Positions 51,236 through 60,822 of a stretch of 64,000 nt of DNA are shown here, piece after piece. The notes under the pieces were generated by a model. The model was not told the origin of the DNA. It saw nothing but the letters and a program-made list of their open reading frames with translations, and made no database searches. A program made the position numbers and the translations under genes. The number at the start of each line of letters is the position of its first letter. Positions within the stretch are counted from its first letter, which is position 1. Origin of the DNA: Bartonella sp. DB5-6 (lineage in GTDB: Bacteria > Pseudomonadota > Alphaproteobacteria > Rhizobiales > Rhizobiaceae); assembly GCF_000278115.1 (NCBI RefSeq), contig NZ_JH725115.1, positions 178,373 through 242,372 of the forward strand, in the 5' to 3' direction.

Positions 51236-53923
51236 GTGACTCAAATTGATAGCTTTAATTGTCGCAGAGCTTTAGATGTTGGTGGCAAAGAATATACTTA
51301 TTATAGTTTGATCGAGGCGGAGAAGAATGGACTTCAAGGTGTTTCTCGTTTGCCGTTTTCGATGAAAGTGATTCTTGAAAATTTATTACGGTTTGAAGAT
51401 GGTCGTACAGTTAAGAAAGAGGATATTTTAAACGTTGCTAAGTGGTTAAATGACAAAGGCAGTGCTGGTGCGGAAATTGCCTACCGCCCTGCGCGCGTTC
51501 TTATGCAAGATTTTACTGGTGTCCCTGCGGTTGTTGATCTTTCTGCGATGCGCGATGCTATGGTCAAACTTGGAGGGAACGCTGAAAAAATCAATCCTCT
51601 TATTCCCGTTGATCTTATCATTGACCACTCAATTATCGTTGATGATTTTGGCAGTCCTATGGCTTTTAAAGAAAATGTTAGGCATGAATATGAACGCAAT
51701 GGTGAACGTTATCGTTTCCTTAAGTGGGGGCAGCAAGCGTTTCAAAATTTTCGCGTTGTACCTCCAGGAACAGGGATTTGCCACCAAGTTAACCTAGAAT
51801 ATTTAGCGCAGTGCGTGTGGATAAAGAATGAAGGAGGACATCAGACGGCTTATCCTGATACTTGTGTGGGAACCGATTCGCATACAACTATGGTGAATGG
51901 TTTGGGTGTTTTAGGTTGGGGTGTTGGTGGTATTGAAGCAGAAGCAGCAATGTTAGGACAGCCCGTTTCTATGTTGTTGCCTGAAGTGATTGGCTTCCGT
52001 TTAACAGGTAAGCTTAAAGAAGGTGTAACGGCTACCGATTTAGTATTGATGGTGACGCAAATTCTACGTAAGAAGGGTGTTGTCGGTAAATTTGTTGAGT
52101 TTTTTGGCCCTGGTCTAGAGCACATGACGCTTGCTGATCGGGCGACGATTGCTAATATGGCCCCTGAATATGGTGCAACATGTGGTTTTTTTCCAATTGA
52201 TAAGGAAACAGTGCGTTATCTCAATATGACAGGGCGCGATGAAAATCGGATAGCTTTAGTGGAAGCTTATTCCAAAGCACAAGGGATGTGGCATGATGAA
52301 GCAATAGCCAATCCCATTTTTAGTGATACAATTGAATTAGATTTGGAAAGTGTTGTGCCTTCTATGGCTGGACCTAAACGTCCTGAAGGGCGTATCGCAT
52401 TGGAAAGTGTTGGGCAAGGTTTTGAGAATGCATTGATCAATGACTATAAGAAGACTTCTGGACAAGATAACCGTTATCAGGTTGAAGGTGAGGAATACGT
52501 GCTTGGTCACGGTGATGTGGTGATTGCTGCAATTACCTCTTGTACGAATACATCAAATCCAAGTGTTCTTATTGCTGCAGGTCTTTTGGCACGTAATGCT
52601 GTAGCGAAAGGTCTCAAGAGCAAACCGTGGGTTAAGACTTCTCTTGCTCCTGGTTCGCAAGTTGTTGAAGCTTACCTTATTAACTCCGGTCTCCAAAAAG
52701 ATTTAAATACATTAGGGTTTAATTTAGTGGGTTTTGGGTGCACCACGTGCATAGGGAATTCTGGTCCTTTGTTGCCTGCTATTTCCAAAACGATTAATAA
52801 TAATGGTTTAATTGCTGCTGCGGTTCTTTCAGGAAATCGTAATTTTGAAGGGCGTGTATCACCTGATGTGCAAGCGAATTATTTAGCTTCACCACCGTTA
52901 GTTGTTGCACACGCTTTGGCAGGAACGGTTCGTAAAGATCTAACCAAGGAGCCTCTTGGAGAAGGTTTAGACGGAAAACCTGTTTATTTGAGAGACATTT
53001 GGCCAACTTCTAAAGAAATACAGGAGTTTATCGAAAAGAATGTCACACGTAAGATTTTTGCCGAAAAATATGCAGACGTATTTAAAGGAGACGAAAATTG
53101 GCAAAAAGTCCAAGTTCCAACAGGTGCTACTTATTCTTGGGATGAACAATCGACATATGTGCGTAATCCACCATATTTTAATGATATGAAAAAGATTCCT
53201 GATGCCTTACAAGACATTAAAGATGCACGGATTTTGGGTTTGTTTGGTGATAAAATCACAACAGATCATATTTCTCCTGCTGGTTCCATTAAGCTTGATT
53301 CTCCTGCGGGAAAATATTTGCTGGATCATGGGGTCAACGTAGCTGATTTTAACCAGTATGGAACGCGTCGTGGAAATCATGAAGTGATGATGCGTGGAAC
53401 CTTTGCCAATATTCGCATTCGTAATTTCATGCTAGGAGAAAATGGTCGCGAAGGAGGCTATACAATTCATTATCCATCAAAAGAAGAGCAAGCAATTTAT
53501 GATGCAGCAAGGGCATATAAAAGAGAAGGTGTTCCGCTTGTTGTTTTTGCCGGTATTGAATATGGCAATGGGTCATCCCGTGATTGGGCAGCTAAGGGCA
53601 CAAATCTTCTTGGTGTAAGAGCGGTGATTGCTCAATCTTTTGAACGGATTCATCGTTCTAATCTTGTCGGTATGGGAATTGTTCCTTTTGTGTTTGAAGC
53701 GGGTGCGAGCTGGCAATCTTTGGGTTTAAGAGGTGATGAAAAAGTAACGATTGAAGGGGTTCATAGCTTGAAACCTCGTCAAAAGACTACAGCCACCATC
53801 ACTTTTTCCGATGGGATGGTAAAAACTGTTCCATTATTGTGCCGTGTTGATACTGAAGACGAGTTAGATTATTTGCATCATGGCGGAATTTTACAATATG
53901 TTTTACGCAATCTGGCGATTTAG
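51236..53923 (+). CDS. acnA: AcnA, aconitate hydratase
   Basis: An 895-residue TCA-cycle enzyme interconverting citrate and isocitrate. Cluster cysteines are in AAITSCTNTSNPSVL near residue 435 and GFGCTTCIGNSGPLLPA near 503. The C-terminal swivel domain shows EYGNGSSRDWAAKGTNLLGV. The start codon is GTG (51236), with GAGGG upstream; it gives MTQIDSFNCRR and the standard length. It is monocistronic, divergent from ccmA, and probably iron-regulated by the nearby Irr-like site. Confidence 0.95.
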   Translation: MTQIDSFNCRRALDVGGKEYTYYSLIEAEKNGLQGVSRLPFSMKVILENLLRFEDGRTVKKEDILNVAKWLNDKGSAGAEIAYRPARVLMQDFTGVPAVVDLSAMRDAMVKLGGNAEKINPLIPVDLIIDHSIIVDDFGSPMAFKENVRHEYERNGERYRFLKWGQQAFQNFRVVPPGTGICHQVNLEYLAQCVWIKNEGGHQTAYPDTCVGTDSHTTMVNGLGVLGWGVGGIEAEAAMLGQPVSMLLPEVIGFRLTGKLKEGVTATDLVLMVTQILRKKGVVGKFVEFFGPGLEHMTLADRATIANMAPEYGATCGFFPIDKETVRYLNMTGRDENRIALVEAYSKAQGMWHDEAIANPIFSDTIELDLESVVPSMAGPKRPEGRIALESVGQGFENALINDYKKTSGQDNRYQVEGEEYVLGHGDVVIAAITSCTNTSNPSVLIAAGLLARNAVAKGLKSKPWVKTSLAPGSQVVEAYLINSGLQKDLNTLGFNLVGFGCTTCIGNSGPLLPAISKTINNNGLIAAAVLSGNRNFEGRVSPDVQANYLASPPLVVAHALAGTVRKDLTKEPLGEGLDGKPVYLRDIWPTSKEIQEFIEKNVTRKIFAEKYADVFKGDENWQKVQVPTGATYSWDEQSTYVRNPPYFNDMKKIPDALQDIKDARILGLFGDKITTDHISPAGSIKLDSPAGKYLLDHGVNVADFNQYGTRRGNHEVMMRGTFANIRIRNFMLGENGREGGYTIHYPSKEEQAIYDAARAYKREGVPLVVFAGIEYGNGSSRDWAAKGTNLLGVRAVIAQSFERIHRSNLVGMGIVPFVFEAGASWQSLGLRGDEKVTIEGVHSLKPRQKTTATITFSDGMVKTVPLLCRVDTEDELDYLHHGGILQYVLRNLAI

Positions 53924-53973
53924 GCTGTATTTGTTAGTTTAGAAGTGTTTTTAAAACTCTTAAAGTAGGAGTT

Positions 53974-53997
53974 AAGGAGCTTGTCCTTGTTTTTTAT
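53974..53997 (+). terminator. Weak terminator-like hairpin after acnA
   Basis: AAGGA (53974-53978) and TCCTT (53984-53988) form a five-pair stem with loop GCTTG, followed by G and six T residues. The stem is short. It separates acnA from the rpsT promoter. Confidence 0.4.
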
Positions 53998-54017
53998 GTC
54001 TCTTTTTGAAAATTCGA

Positions 54018-54047
54018 TTGACGTTGGCTTGAAGATTGCGTTATAAG
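54018..54047 (+). promoter_or_regulatory. Promoter of rpsT
   Basis: TTGACG (54018-54023), 18 bases, TATAAG (54042-54047), close to the vegetative consensus. Transcription would start near 54054, giving a leader of about 100 bases. Confidence 0.62.
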
Positions 54048-54157
54048 CCGTACAGTTATCAGCGGCTTTATAGTTTTGCTTGGCTTGGATTTATTTGGAT
54101 GAGGTGAGGTGTTATTTAAAATCCTCCTATCCTGTGCGTTGAAAGAGAGATATATTT

Positions 54158-54424
54158 ATGGCGAATACACCTTCTGCTCGAAAAGCGGTGCGCAAAGTTA
54201 TGGCACGTACACAGGTTAATAAGGCCCGCCGTTCGCGTGTTCGTACCTTTGTACGTAAATTTGATGATGCTTTGGCTGGTGGCGATAAGGCATCTGCGGA
54301 AATAGCGTTTAAGAATTTTGAACCTGAAATTATGCGTGCGGTTTCCAAAGGAGTTTTTCATAAGAATGCTGCTGCGCGGAAAGTATCGCGTTTAGCACAA
54401 CGTTTGAAAGCTCTTAGCGTTTAA
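54158..54424 (+). CDS. rpsT: RpsT, 30S ribosomal protein S20
   Basis: An 88-residue basic three-helix protein starting [39 protein letters not shown], the standard S20 pattern, and ending [12 protein letters not shown]. It binds 16S rRNA in the small subunit. It has its own promoter and a strong terminator. The rpsT-dnaA neighbourhood is common in Rhizobiales. Confidence 0.97.
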   Translation: MANTPSARKAVRKVMARTQVNKARRSRVRTFVRKFDDALAGGDKASAEIAFKNFEPEIMRAVSKGVFHKNAAARKVSRLAQRLKALSV

Positions 54425-54450
54425 GTTTTTTCATTTTATTAAAAATCAAG

Positions 54451-54479
54451 CCAGCATCTGTGTAGATGCTGGTTTTTTT
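54451..54479 (+). terminator. Rho-independent terminator of rpsT
   Basis: CCAGCATCT (54451-54459) and AGATGCTGG (54464-54472) make a perfect nine-pair stem with loop GTGT, followed by seven T residues. Confidence 0.93.
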
Positions 54480-54525
54480 ATTTATTTTCAGAAAATATGA
54501 CGCTTTTAAAGGAGAGAATTCCAGC

Positions 54526-54693
54526 GATTCTTTCCACGGAAGAATAGAGAAAATTTGTAGAATCTGTATGGTTATCCACAAGTTTTGTGGATTTTTGCAG
54601 AGTCTTTTTTGTCAAGCATTTTTATTTTTTTTTTTTAATCTGAAGAGATTCTTTAATTATTAGTAAATTTAGAAAAAAAAAATGAATTGAATC
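54526..54693. promoter_or_regulatory. DnaA-box pair within a GANTC cluster, upstream of dnaA
   Basis: TTATCCACA (54572-54580), the exact DnaA-box consensus, faces TGTGGATTT (54586-54594); together they form the palindrome ATCCACAA-GTT-TTGTGGAT. Five GANTC (CcrM) sites lie around it at 54526, 54560, 54600, 54647 and 54689, and a sixth at 54965. The rest of the 633-bp spacer 54480-55112 is very AT-rich with a long T-run near 54618-54636. This looks like the autoregulated, methylation-sensitive control region of dnaA. An origin is possible but not shown. Confidence 0.65.
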
Positions 54694-55112
54694 AATTATT
54701 TTTCTCATACCTTGTTTATATGAACAGGTTTATGATGGCTTTTTAGGGTTTTTTGATTTTATTTTGACCTCTTGCATTTTACCTCTGCTGTTTTGTATGG
54801 TCCTTATGGAGACTAAAAACATACAGGGGTCACATCAACTCATTATCCTGTATCACGTTGAGTGAATGGGCTCTCATGTTAGAGAGGTTTTCTGACGCGT
54901 TTCTTAATTTTTTGATTGGTATGCTTACCGTTTTAAAGAATTGGATCATATCATGGATGTAAGTGAATCTTATTGGTTATCTTTGTTGATGGGGTTGTAA
55001 TGAGACTGTCCTAGGGGAGGATGAGTAATCTTGGGGTAGGGCGTTTTGCTTTCGCTAAGTTTATTTTTAGCTGTTTAGTAGGACAAATTTTTTATTTTTA
55101 TCAGGATGAAAG

Positions 55113-56681
55113 ATGGTGGATAAATTGAACTCTAAAGCTAGTTCCTTTAAAAGGGTTTCGGTAAGTATCCTGTCGGCAGAGAAAATAATAAAGAGTAAGA
55201 TGACGGATAGTGGTGGGGCGGTGAGTAGGAATGCTTCTGTAGAGCGTCCTATCATTTTAGAGGAGGAAGGTGCGGCAGCCTTCGCACGTGTGATGGCACA
55301 ATTAAAGACGCAGGTTGGTATCGAGGCTTATACGAGTTGGTTTGGTCGTGTGAAGCTTGCTGAATATAGTCGAAATCTTGTGAAGCTTTCTGTTCCCACA
55401 GCGTTTTTGCGTTCATGGATTAGTAATCACTATGGTTCTCTTTTGACAAATTTATGGAAACAAGAGAATTCAGCGATTCTTCGCGTTGAAGTCATCGTTC
55501 GTGGTATGAAGCGTGTTTCAGGAGGTGTGGTTTGTAAAACGAGTGCGGCTCCTGTTGTTCTGGAAGAACAAACGACTCCATCTTTTGTTGAGAATTATAC
55601 AGAGCATTCCGCAAAAAGCGTTCGAGCAGGTATTTTTGGTTCACCGCTTGATTCTCGCTATACTTTTGAAAATTTTGTAGAGGGTTCTTCTAATCGTGTT
55701 GCTTTAGCTGCGGCACGTTCGATTGCAGAAGGACATAAAAGTGCCTTAAGATTCAATCCTCTTTTTGTTCATGCATCTGTCGGTTTAGGAAAAACACATT
55801 TGCTTCAAGCTATTGCAGCTGCCGCACTGAAGCGTTCGCCTGCGCGGGTTATTTATTTGACGGCTGAATATTTTATGTGGCGTTTTGCGACGGCTATTCG
55901 TGATAATGATGCTCTTTCTTTTAAAGAGCAGCTTCGTGATATTGATCTTCTCATTATTGATGATATGCAATTTTTGCAAGGAAAGTCGATACAACACGAA
56001 TTTTGTCATTTGCTTAACATGTTGCTTGATAGTGCCAAACAGGTTGTTGTGGCTGCGGATCGTCCACCAGCAGAATTAGAATCGCTTGATCTTCGAGTTC
56101 GCTCTCGTCTTCAGGGAGGGGTGGCTCTTGAAATGGAAGCACCAGATTATGAGATGCGTTTGAAAATGCTGCATCAGCGATTGAAGCTGGCGCAACAAGA
56201 TGATAATGTGATCTCAATTTCCGATGATATTTTGGAGTATATTGCTAGAACGGTTTCGGGGTCGGGACGTGATATTGAAGGAGCATTTAATCAGTTATTA
56301 TTTCGTCAGTCTTTCGAGTCTGATTTATCTTTAGAGCGGATTGATGAATTATTAGGTCATTTGATACGTTCTGGTGAACCAAAGCGTATCCGGATTGAAG
56401 AAATTCAGCGTACTGTTGCGCGCCATTATAATGTTTCTAAACAGGATTTGTTGTCTAATCGTCGGACGCGTACAGTTGTGAAGCCGAGACAAGTCGCTAT
56501 GTATTTAGCAAAAATGTTAACACCTCGTTCATTGCCAGAAATTGGGCGCCGTTTTGGTGGACGTGATCATACGACAGTTCTACATGCTGTGCGTAAAATT
56601 GAGGATTTGGTTTGTGGTGATCAGACACTGGCGAAAGAGCTTGAATTGCTTAAGCGATTGATTGGAGAGCAGGCTGCGTAG
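55113..56681 (+). CDS. dnaA: DnaA, chromosomal replication initiator
   Basis: A 522-residue AAA+ protein. Domain I is near residues 60-135 ([25 protein letters not shown]). Walker A is [12 protein letters not shown] near 220, and Walker B is [13 protein letters not shown]. The DnaA-box-binding signature [19 protein letters not shown] lies near 490. About 50 extra residues precede domain I. AGGATGAAAG gives this ATG a good ribosome-binding site; a later ATG (MTDSGGAVS, about 55200) is the alternative start. It initiates replication and, through the boxes upstream, probably controls itself. Confidence 0.95.
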   Translation: MVDKLNSKASSFKRVSVSILSAEKIIKSKMTDSGGAVSRNASVERPIILEEEGAAAFARVMAQLKTQVGIEAYTSWFGRVKLAEYSRNLVKLSVPTAFLRSWISNHYGSLLTNLWKQENSAILRVEVIVRGMKRVSGGVVCKTSAAPVVLEEQTTPSFVENYTEHSAKSVRAGIFGSPLDSRYTFENFVEGSSNRVALAAARSIAEGHKSALRFNPLFVHASVGLGKTHLLQAIAAAALKRSPARVIYLTAEYFMWRFATAIRDNDALSFKEQLRDIDLLIIDDMQFLQGKSIQHEFCHLLNMLLDSAKQVVVAADRPPAELESLDLRVRSRLQGGVALEMEAPDYEMRLKMLHQRLKLAQQDDNVISISDDILEYIARTVSGSGRDIEGAFNQLLFRQSFESDLSLERIDELLGHLIRSGEPKRIRIEEIQRTVARHYNVSKQDLLSNRRTRTVVKPRQVAMYLAKMLTPRSLPEIGRRFGGRDHTTVLHAVRKIEDLVCGDQTLAKELELLKRLIGEQAA

Positions 56682-56869
56682 TGTTTATAGTTTTCCTCTC
56701 TTGGAGAAATATCACAAAGGGCTTAATGGGAAGTGCTGTTTTTTTATGCAGTAGTGACTTGCCATTTTAAAAGAGGTTGAATAGAGTCCAATAGGTGATT
56801 CTTAAGGGGATAGGTTATTTTCAATCTAGAGAATTCTTATAGTTTTTGGTAAATTGTAACGGGGATTTT

Positions 56870-57991
56870 ATGCGTATTACAGTTGATCGCAATCAGTTTC
56901 TCAGATCTCTTGGTCGTGTTCACCGTGTGGTAGAGCGTCGTAATACTGTTCCTATTCTATCGAATGTGCTAATTGATGCAGATAATGGCAGTGTGCAATT
57001 AAAAGCAACAGATCTTGATTTAGAGGTTACGGAATCTTTTATAGCAAATGTTGAACAAGCTGGGGCAATAACTGTTCCAGCACATTTGCTATATGATATA
57101 GTTCGAAAACTTTCTGATGGCAGTGAAATTGTATTATCAGTTGATGTAAATCAAGCAAATACTATGTCTGTTGTTTCGGGTTGTGCAAATTTTCAGCTTC
57201 AGTGTCTTCCAAAAATAGATTTTCCAGAGTCGCTTCCGGGTCAGTTCGGTTATCGTTTTTCTCTGTCGGCATCGAGGTTGAAACATTTACTTGATTGTAC
57301 GCAATTTGCTATTTCTACTGAAGAAACACGTTATTACCTTAATGGTATTTATTTTCATGTTGTTAATGACGGTATTTTGAAACTGCGTTTGGTTGCAACT
57401 GATGGTCACCGATTGGCACAGGTTGATATGGAAGCTCCTTCAGGTGTTGATGGTATGCCAGGTGTCATTATTCCTCGTAAAACCGTAGGGGAGTTGCAAA
57501 AATTTCTTTCAGAAGAAATCGATGGGGATATGTGTGTGGAGCTCTCAGAGACAAAGATTCGTTTTTCTGTAGGTTCTGTAGTTTTTACATCAAAATTAAT
57601 TGACGGAACATTCCCAGATTATCAACGTGTTATCCCTCTTGGAAATGATAAAAGATTGATTGTCAATAGGCAGGAATTTTCTTCTGCGGTTGACCGTGTT
57701 TCAACAATTTCGAGTGATCGTGGGCGTGCGGTGAAGTTAATGATTGAGCATGGGCAATTGAAGCTTATTGTTAATAATCCTGATTCGGGAAACGCGGAAG
57801 ATCAATTAGCAGCAAATTACACATCTAATCCGCTTGAAATAGGGTTTAATTCACGTTATCTTTTGGATATTGCAGGGCAATTTTCGAGTGATGAGATGGT
57901 TTTTATGTTGGCTGACGCTGTAGCACCAGCTCTGATTCGTGATAATGATGATGCGGATGCGCTTTACGTGCTGATGCCCATTCGCGTTTAG
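56870..57991 (+). CDS. dnaN: DnaN, DNA polymerase III beta clamp
   Basis: A 373-residue sliding clamp starting MRITVDRNQFLRSLGRVHRVVERRNTVPILSNVLID. The ATDGHRLAQVDM and GTFPDYQRVIP stretches mark the second and third domains, and the C-terminus LYVLMPIRV is the usual protein-binding end. An upstream in-frame start adds eight residues and is less likely. It follows dnaA by about 190 bp and precedes recF by 20 bp, the conserved dnaA-dnaN-recF order. Confidence 0.96.
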   Translation: MRITVDRNQFLRSLGRVHRVVERRNTVPILSNVLIDADNGSVQLKATDLDLEVTESFIANVEQAGAITVPAHLLYDIVRKLSDGSEIVLSVDVNQANTMSVVSGCANFQLQCLPKIDFPESLPGQFGYRFSLSASRLKHLLDCTQFAISTEETRYYLNGIYFHVVNDGILKLRLVATDGHRLAQVDMEAPSGVDGMPGVIIPRKTVGELQKFLSEEIDGDMCVELSETKIRFSVGSVVFTSKLIDGTFPDYQRVIPLGNDKRLIVNRQEFSSAVDRVSTISSDRGRAVKLMIEHGQLKLIVNNPDSGNAEDQLAANYTSNPLEIGFNSRYLLDIAGQFSSDEMVFMLADAVAPALIRDNDDADALYVLMPIRV

Positions 57992-58011
57992 GGAAGATAG
58001 TTTTGCAATGC

Positions 58012-59145
58012 ATGGCTTGTCATGTGCACAAAGTGGCAGTAAGACAGCTAAATCTTTGGCGTTATCGCAATTATCCTTCTTTTAATATCCGTTTTTCAGG
58101 TCAGAATGTGGTTTTTACTGGTCATAACGGTGCTGGTAAGACTAATCTTTTAGAGGCTTTATCCTTTCTTTCTCCTGGTCGTGGTTTGCGGCGTGCGTCC
58201 TATTCTGATGTTAGCTTTGCAGATGGTGGGGGCGAGGGGTTTGTTGTATTTGCGCGTCTTGAATGTGCTCTTTATGGTGAAGTGAATATTGGTACAGCTT
58301 TGGAAATTGGTGATAACAGCCGGAAAGTACATATTAATGGTGTGAATGAGACAAGTGATTGCCTAACAGATTACGGTCATATTAGTATCCTTACCCCTTC
58401 TATGGATAGGCTTTTTACGGGTTCTACACTTGAGCGTCGTCGTTTCTTGGATCATATGGTTTTGGCTATTGATCCTTTGCATAGTCGCCGCATAGCAGAT
58501 TATGATAGGGCTATGCGCGCACGTAATCGTTTGTTTTCAGATGGAAATAATGATTGTTCTTGGTTTGATGCTTTAGAAAAGCAAATGGCAGAACTTGCAA
58601 CGGCTATTGCTGCGGCGCGTATCGATGTTATTCGGCTTTTAAATGACATGTTTTCACAAACGCCATTTCAGATACCTTTCCCACGGGTTTTTTTGCAAAT
58701 TGATGGCTTTTTAGAAACAGCTCTGAGTAAGATATCGGCGATTGAGGTTGAAGAACAATTTTATGATCGGTTGCAACATAACCGCGCAATAGATCGTGCT
58801 GCTGGGCGGACATTAGAGGGACCGCATCGTACGGATTTGCAGGTCTTTTATGCTGATAAAAATATGGCTGCAGGATCTTGTTCAACAGGTGAACAAAAAG
58901 CTTTGCTGACAAGTTTGGTTTTATGTCATGCGCGTTTAACAGGCATGATGTCATATAAGGCTCCCATTCTTCTTCTTGATGAAATGGTTGCACATCTTGA
59001 TTCTTATAGGCGTGCTGCTTTATTTGATGTTCTTGATGACCTAGGTGGACAAACATTTATGACAGGAACAGATCACATTTTATTTGATGCCTTGAAAGGA
59101 CGAGCAGAGTTTTTTGAGATTAGGGATGGAGCTTTATTGCAGTAA
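58012..59145 (+). CDS. recF: RecF, recombination/gap-repair ATPase
   Basis: A 377-residue SMC-like ATPase loading RecA at single-strand gaps with RecO and RecR. Walker A is GHNGAGKTNLLEALSFL near residue 42. The signature region is STGEQKALLTSLVL, and Walker B is ILLLDEMVAHLD. I use the ATG at 58012; a TTG nine bases earlier is in frame. It sits 20 bp behind dnaN, so the two are co-transcribed. Confidence 0.95.
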   Translation: MACHVHKVAVRQLNLWRYRNYPSFNIRFSGQNVVFTGHNGAGKTNLLEALSFLSPGRGLRRASYSDVSFADGGGEGFVVFARLECALYGEVNIGTALEIGDNSRKVHINGVNETSDCLTDYGHISILTPSMDRLFTGSTLERRRFLDHMVLAIDPLHSRRIADYDRAMRARNRLFSDGNNDCSWFDALEKQMAELATAIAAARIDVIRLLNDMFSQTPFQIPFPRVFLQIDGFLETALSKISAIEVEEQFYDRLQHNRAIDRAAGRTLEGPHRTDLQVFYADKNMAAGSCSTGEQKALLTSLVLCHARLTGMMSYKAPILLLDEMVAHLDSYRRAALFDVLDDLGGQTFMTGTDHILFDALKGRAEFFEIRDGALLQ

Positions 59146-59197
59146 AAAACATGCTAAATTTTTTTATAAGGTGACGGTCGAAACGAAGAGGCTTGCT

Positions 59198-59650
59198 ATG
59201 TCTACAGTTATAACGGTTTTAAATGGTCCTAATTTGAATTTACTTGGTAGACGTGAGCCAGAAATTTATGGAACTGAAACCTTAGAAGATATTGAAAAAT
59301 TTTGCAGAGAATGGGCAACAAGAACTGGCGTGATAGTACATTTTCATCAAAGTAACTGTGAGGGTCAATTGATAGAATTGGTCCAAGCAGCGATTGGGGT
59401 AAGTGCTGGATTGATCATAAATCCAGCTGCTTACAGCCATACATCTGTTGCACTTCTTGATGCATTAAAAATATTTTCAGGGACAAAAGTAGAGGTTCAT
59501 TTATCTAATATTTATCAGCGTGAAGTTTTTCGCCACCATTCTTATACGTCTATAGGTGTGGATGCGGTCATCGCCGGTTGTGGGAGTGATGGATACTGGT
59601 TTGCGCTTGAATATATTGCTAAGAGGCTTAAATTTAGTACAGAGGGATAG
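59198..59650 (+). CDS. aroQ: AroQ, type II 3-dehydroquinate dehydratase
   Basis: A 150-residue shikimate-pathway enzyme starting MSTVITVLNGPNLNLLGRREPEIYG, with FHQSNCEGQLIELVQ, INPAAYSHTSVALLDAL and EVHLSNIYQREVFRHHSY. The catalytic Tyr is in the EIYG motif and the His in the RxxFRHHS motif. The open frame extends 28 codons upstream into recF, but the conserved start is clear. It uses the same pathway as aroA, elsewhere in the window. Confidence 0.95.
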   Translation: MSTVITVLNGPNLNLLGRREPEIYGTETLEDIEKFCREWATRTGVIVHFHQSNCEGQLIELVQAAIGVSAGLIINPAAYSHTSVALLDALKIFSGTKVEVHLSNIYQREVFRHHSYTSIGVDAVIAGCGSDGYWFALEYIAKRLKFSTEG

Positions 59651-59776
59651 AAAATTTTATAATATCGATGAGGGTATTTGAATTTACTTGATAATTGTTT
59701 TCAAATAGGTAAGTATTCTATTGAGATTTTGTCGTTTTTTAGTGACAATTTCCGATATGTATGGTGGGCAGGTGAA

Positions 59777-60748
59777 ATGAGAAACTTTGTTAGACAAGTA
59801 AAGATGCTCGTGATTTTAGGGGGGACATTGTTTTTATCAGGTTGTAAATTTGATGTTATTCACCCAGCAGGGTATATTGCACGGCAACAGCTTATTTTAA
59901 TTATTGTTTGTGTTGCTGTTATGCTTTGCGTTGTGATTCCAGTTATGGTCAGTGTGGTATTTTTAGCCATTAAATATCGTGCATCAAACACGACAGAAGA
60001 GTATCTTCCTGATTGGGGGCATTCAAATAAAATTGAAGCATTTATGTGGGGTATTCCAATTGTTATCGTGATGGTTTTAGGTACGTTGACAGCCTATTAC
60101 ACCTATAAACTTGAACCAGAGAATCCGCTTCCAGTGGAAGTCGTTGGGGAAGGGAAGCCATTGCAAGTAGATGTTGTAGCTCTTGATTGGAAATGGCTCT
60201 TTATTTATCCTGAATATAATGTTGCGTCGATTAATGAAATTTATGCGCCTAAAGGTCGTCAGGTTTTGTTGCAGTTGACGTCAGAGAGTTCTGTTAATGC
60301 CTTTTGGGTACCAAAACTGGGCACAGTTCTTTACGCTATGCCACAGATGAATTCTAAATTGCATTTGGTAGCTGATGAGCAAGGAACATTCAAAGGAAGT
60401 TCAGCGAATTACAGTGGTGATGGTTTTGCAGGGATGCGGTTTCAATGGCATTCTGTTTCTTTGCAGGATTTTGATAATTGGATTTCTAAAGCTCGGGCTA
60501 ATGGGCAAATCTTAGATCGTGCGTCTTATCGTCAGCTTTCTATTGCGCCTCGTATGGGTGATGTTGCTGCGAAGGAAAAAGATGCTGAAGTGCGTTATTT
60601 TGCACCCGTTGAGAAGCGGCTTTACTACCGGATTGTCAATCGATGTGTTGATGAAAATACGGTATGTAATGAGGACTTAATGAAGCGTGCAGCGGCTCAA
60701 ACGCTTTGGGGTGCGCTTTGTTCTGTTTTTGATCCTGATGCTATTTAG
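59777..60748 (+). CDS. cyoA: CyoA, cytochrome bo3 ubiquinol oxidase subunit II
   Basis: A 323-residue lipoprotein. The signal MRNFVRQVKMLVILGGTLFLSGC ends in lipobox LSGC. Two membrane helices follow, and then the periplasmic cupredoxin domain (DVVALDWKWLFIYPEYNVASIN). The copper-A ligands are absent, as expected for a quinol oxidase. AGGTGAA precedes the ATG at 59777; the longer open frame upstream is not used. It is the first gene of cyoABCD. The C-terminus carries extra Cys-containing residues (VNRCVDENTVCNEDLM). Confidence 0.94.
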   Translation: MRNFVRQVKMLVILGGTLFLSGCKFDVIHPAGYIARQQLILIIVCVAVMLCVVIPVMVSVVFLAIKYRASNTTEEYLPDWGHSNKIEAFMWGIPIVIVMVLGTLTAYYTYKLEPENPLPVEVVGEGKPLQVDVVALDWKWLFIYPEYNVASINEIYAPKGRQVLLQLTSESSVNAFWVPKLGTVLYAMPQMNSKLHLVADEQGTFKGSSANYSGDGFAGMRFQWHSVSLQDFDNWISKARANGQILDRASYRQLSIAPRMGDVAAKEKDAEVRYFAPVEKRLYYRIVNRCVDENTVCNEDLMKRAAAQTLWGALCSVFDPDAI

Positions 60749-60822
60749 GGCGTCAATAGAGAAGGAACTCTTTTAAAAGTAAGGTTTCTTCAGACTGAAA
60801 TTTATTTGATACGGGTTGAGAA

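Noticed and set aside
54480..55112. Chromosomal origin of replication
   Set aside because: Only two good DnaA boxes are present. In alphaproteobacteria the origin is often near hemE rather than dnaA. The region fits dnaA autoregulation better; an origin would need GC-skew evidence.
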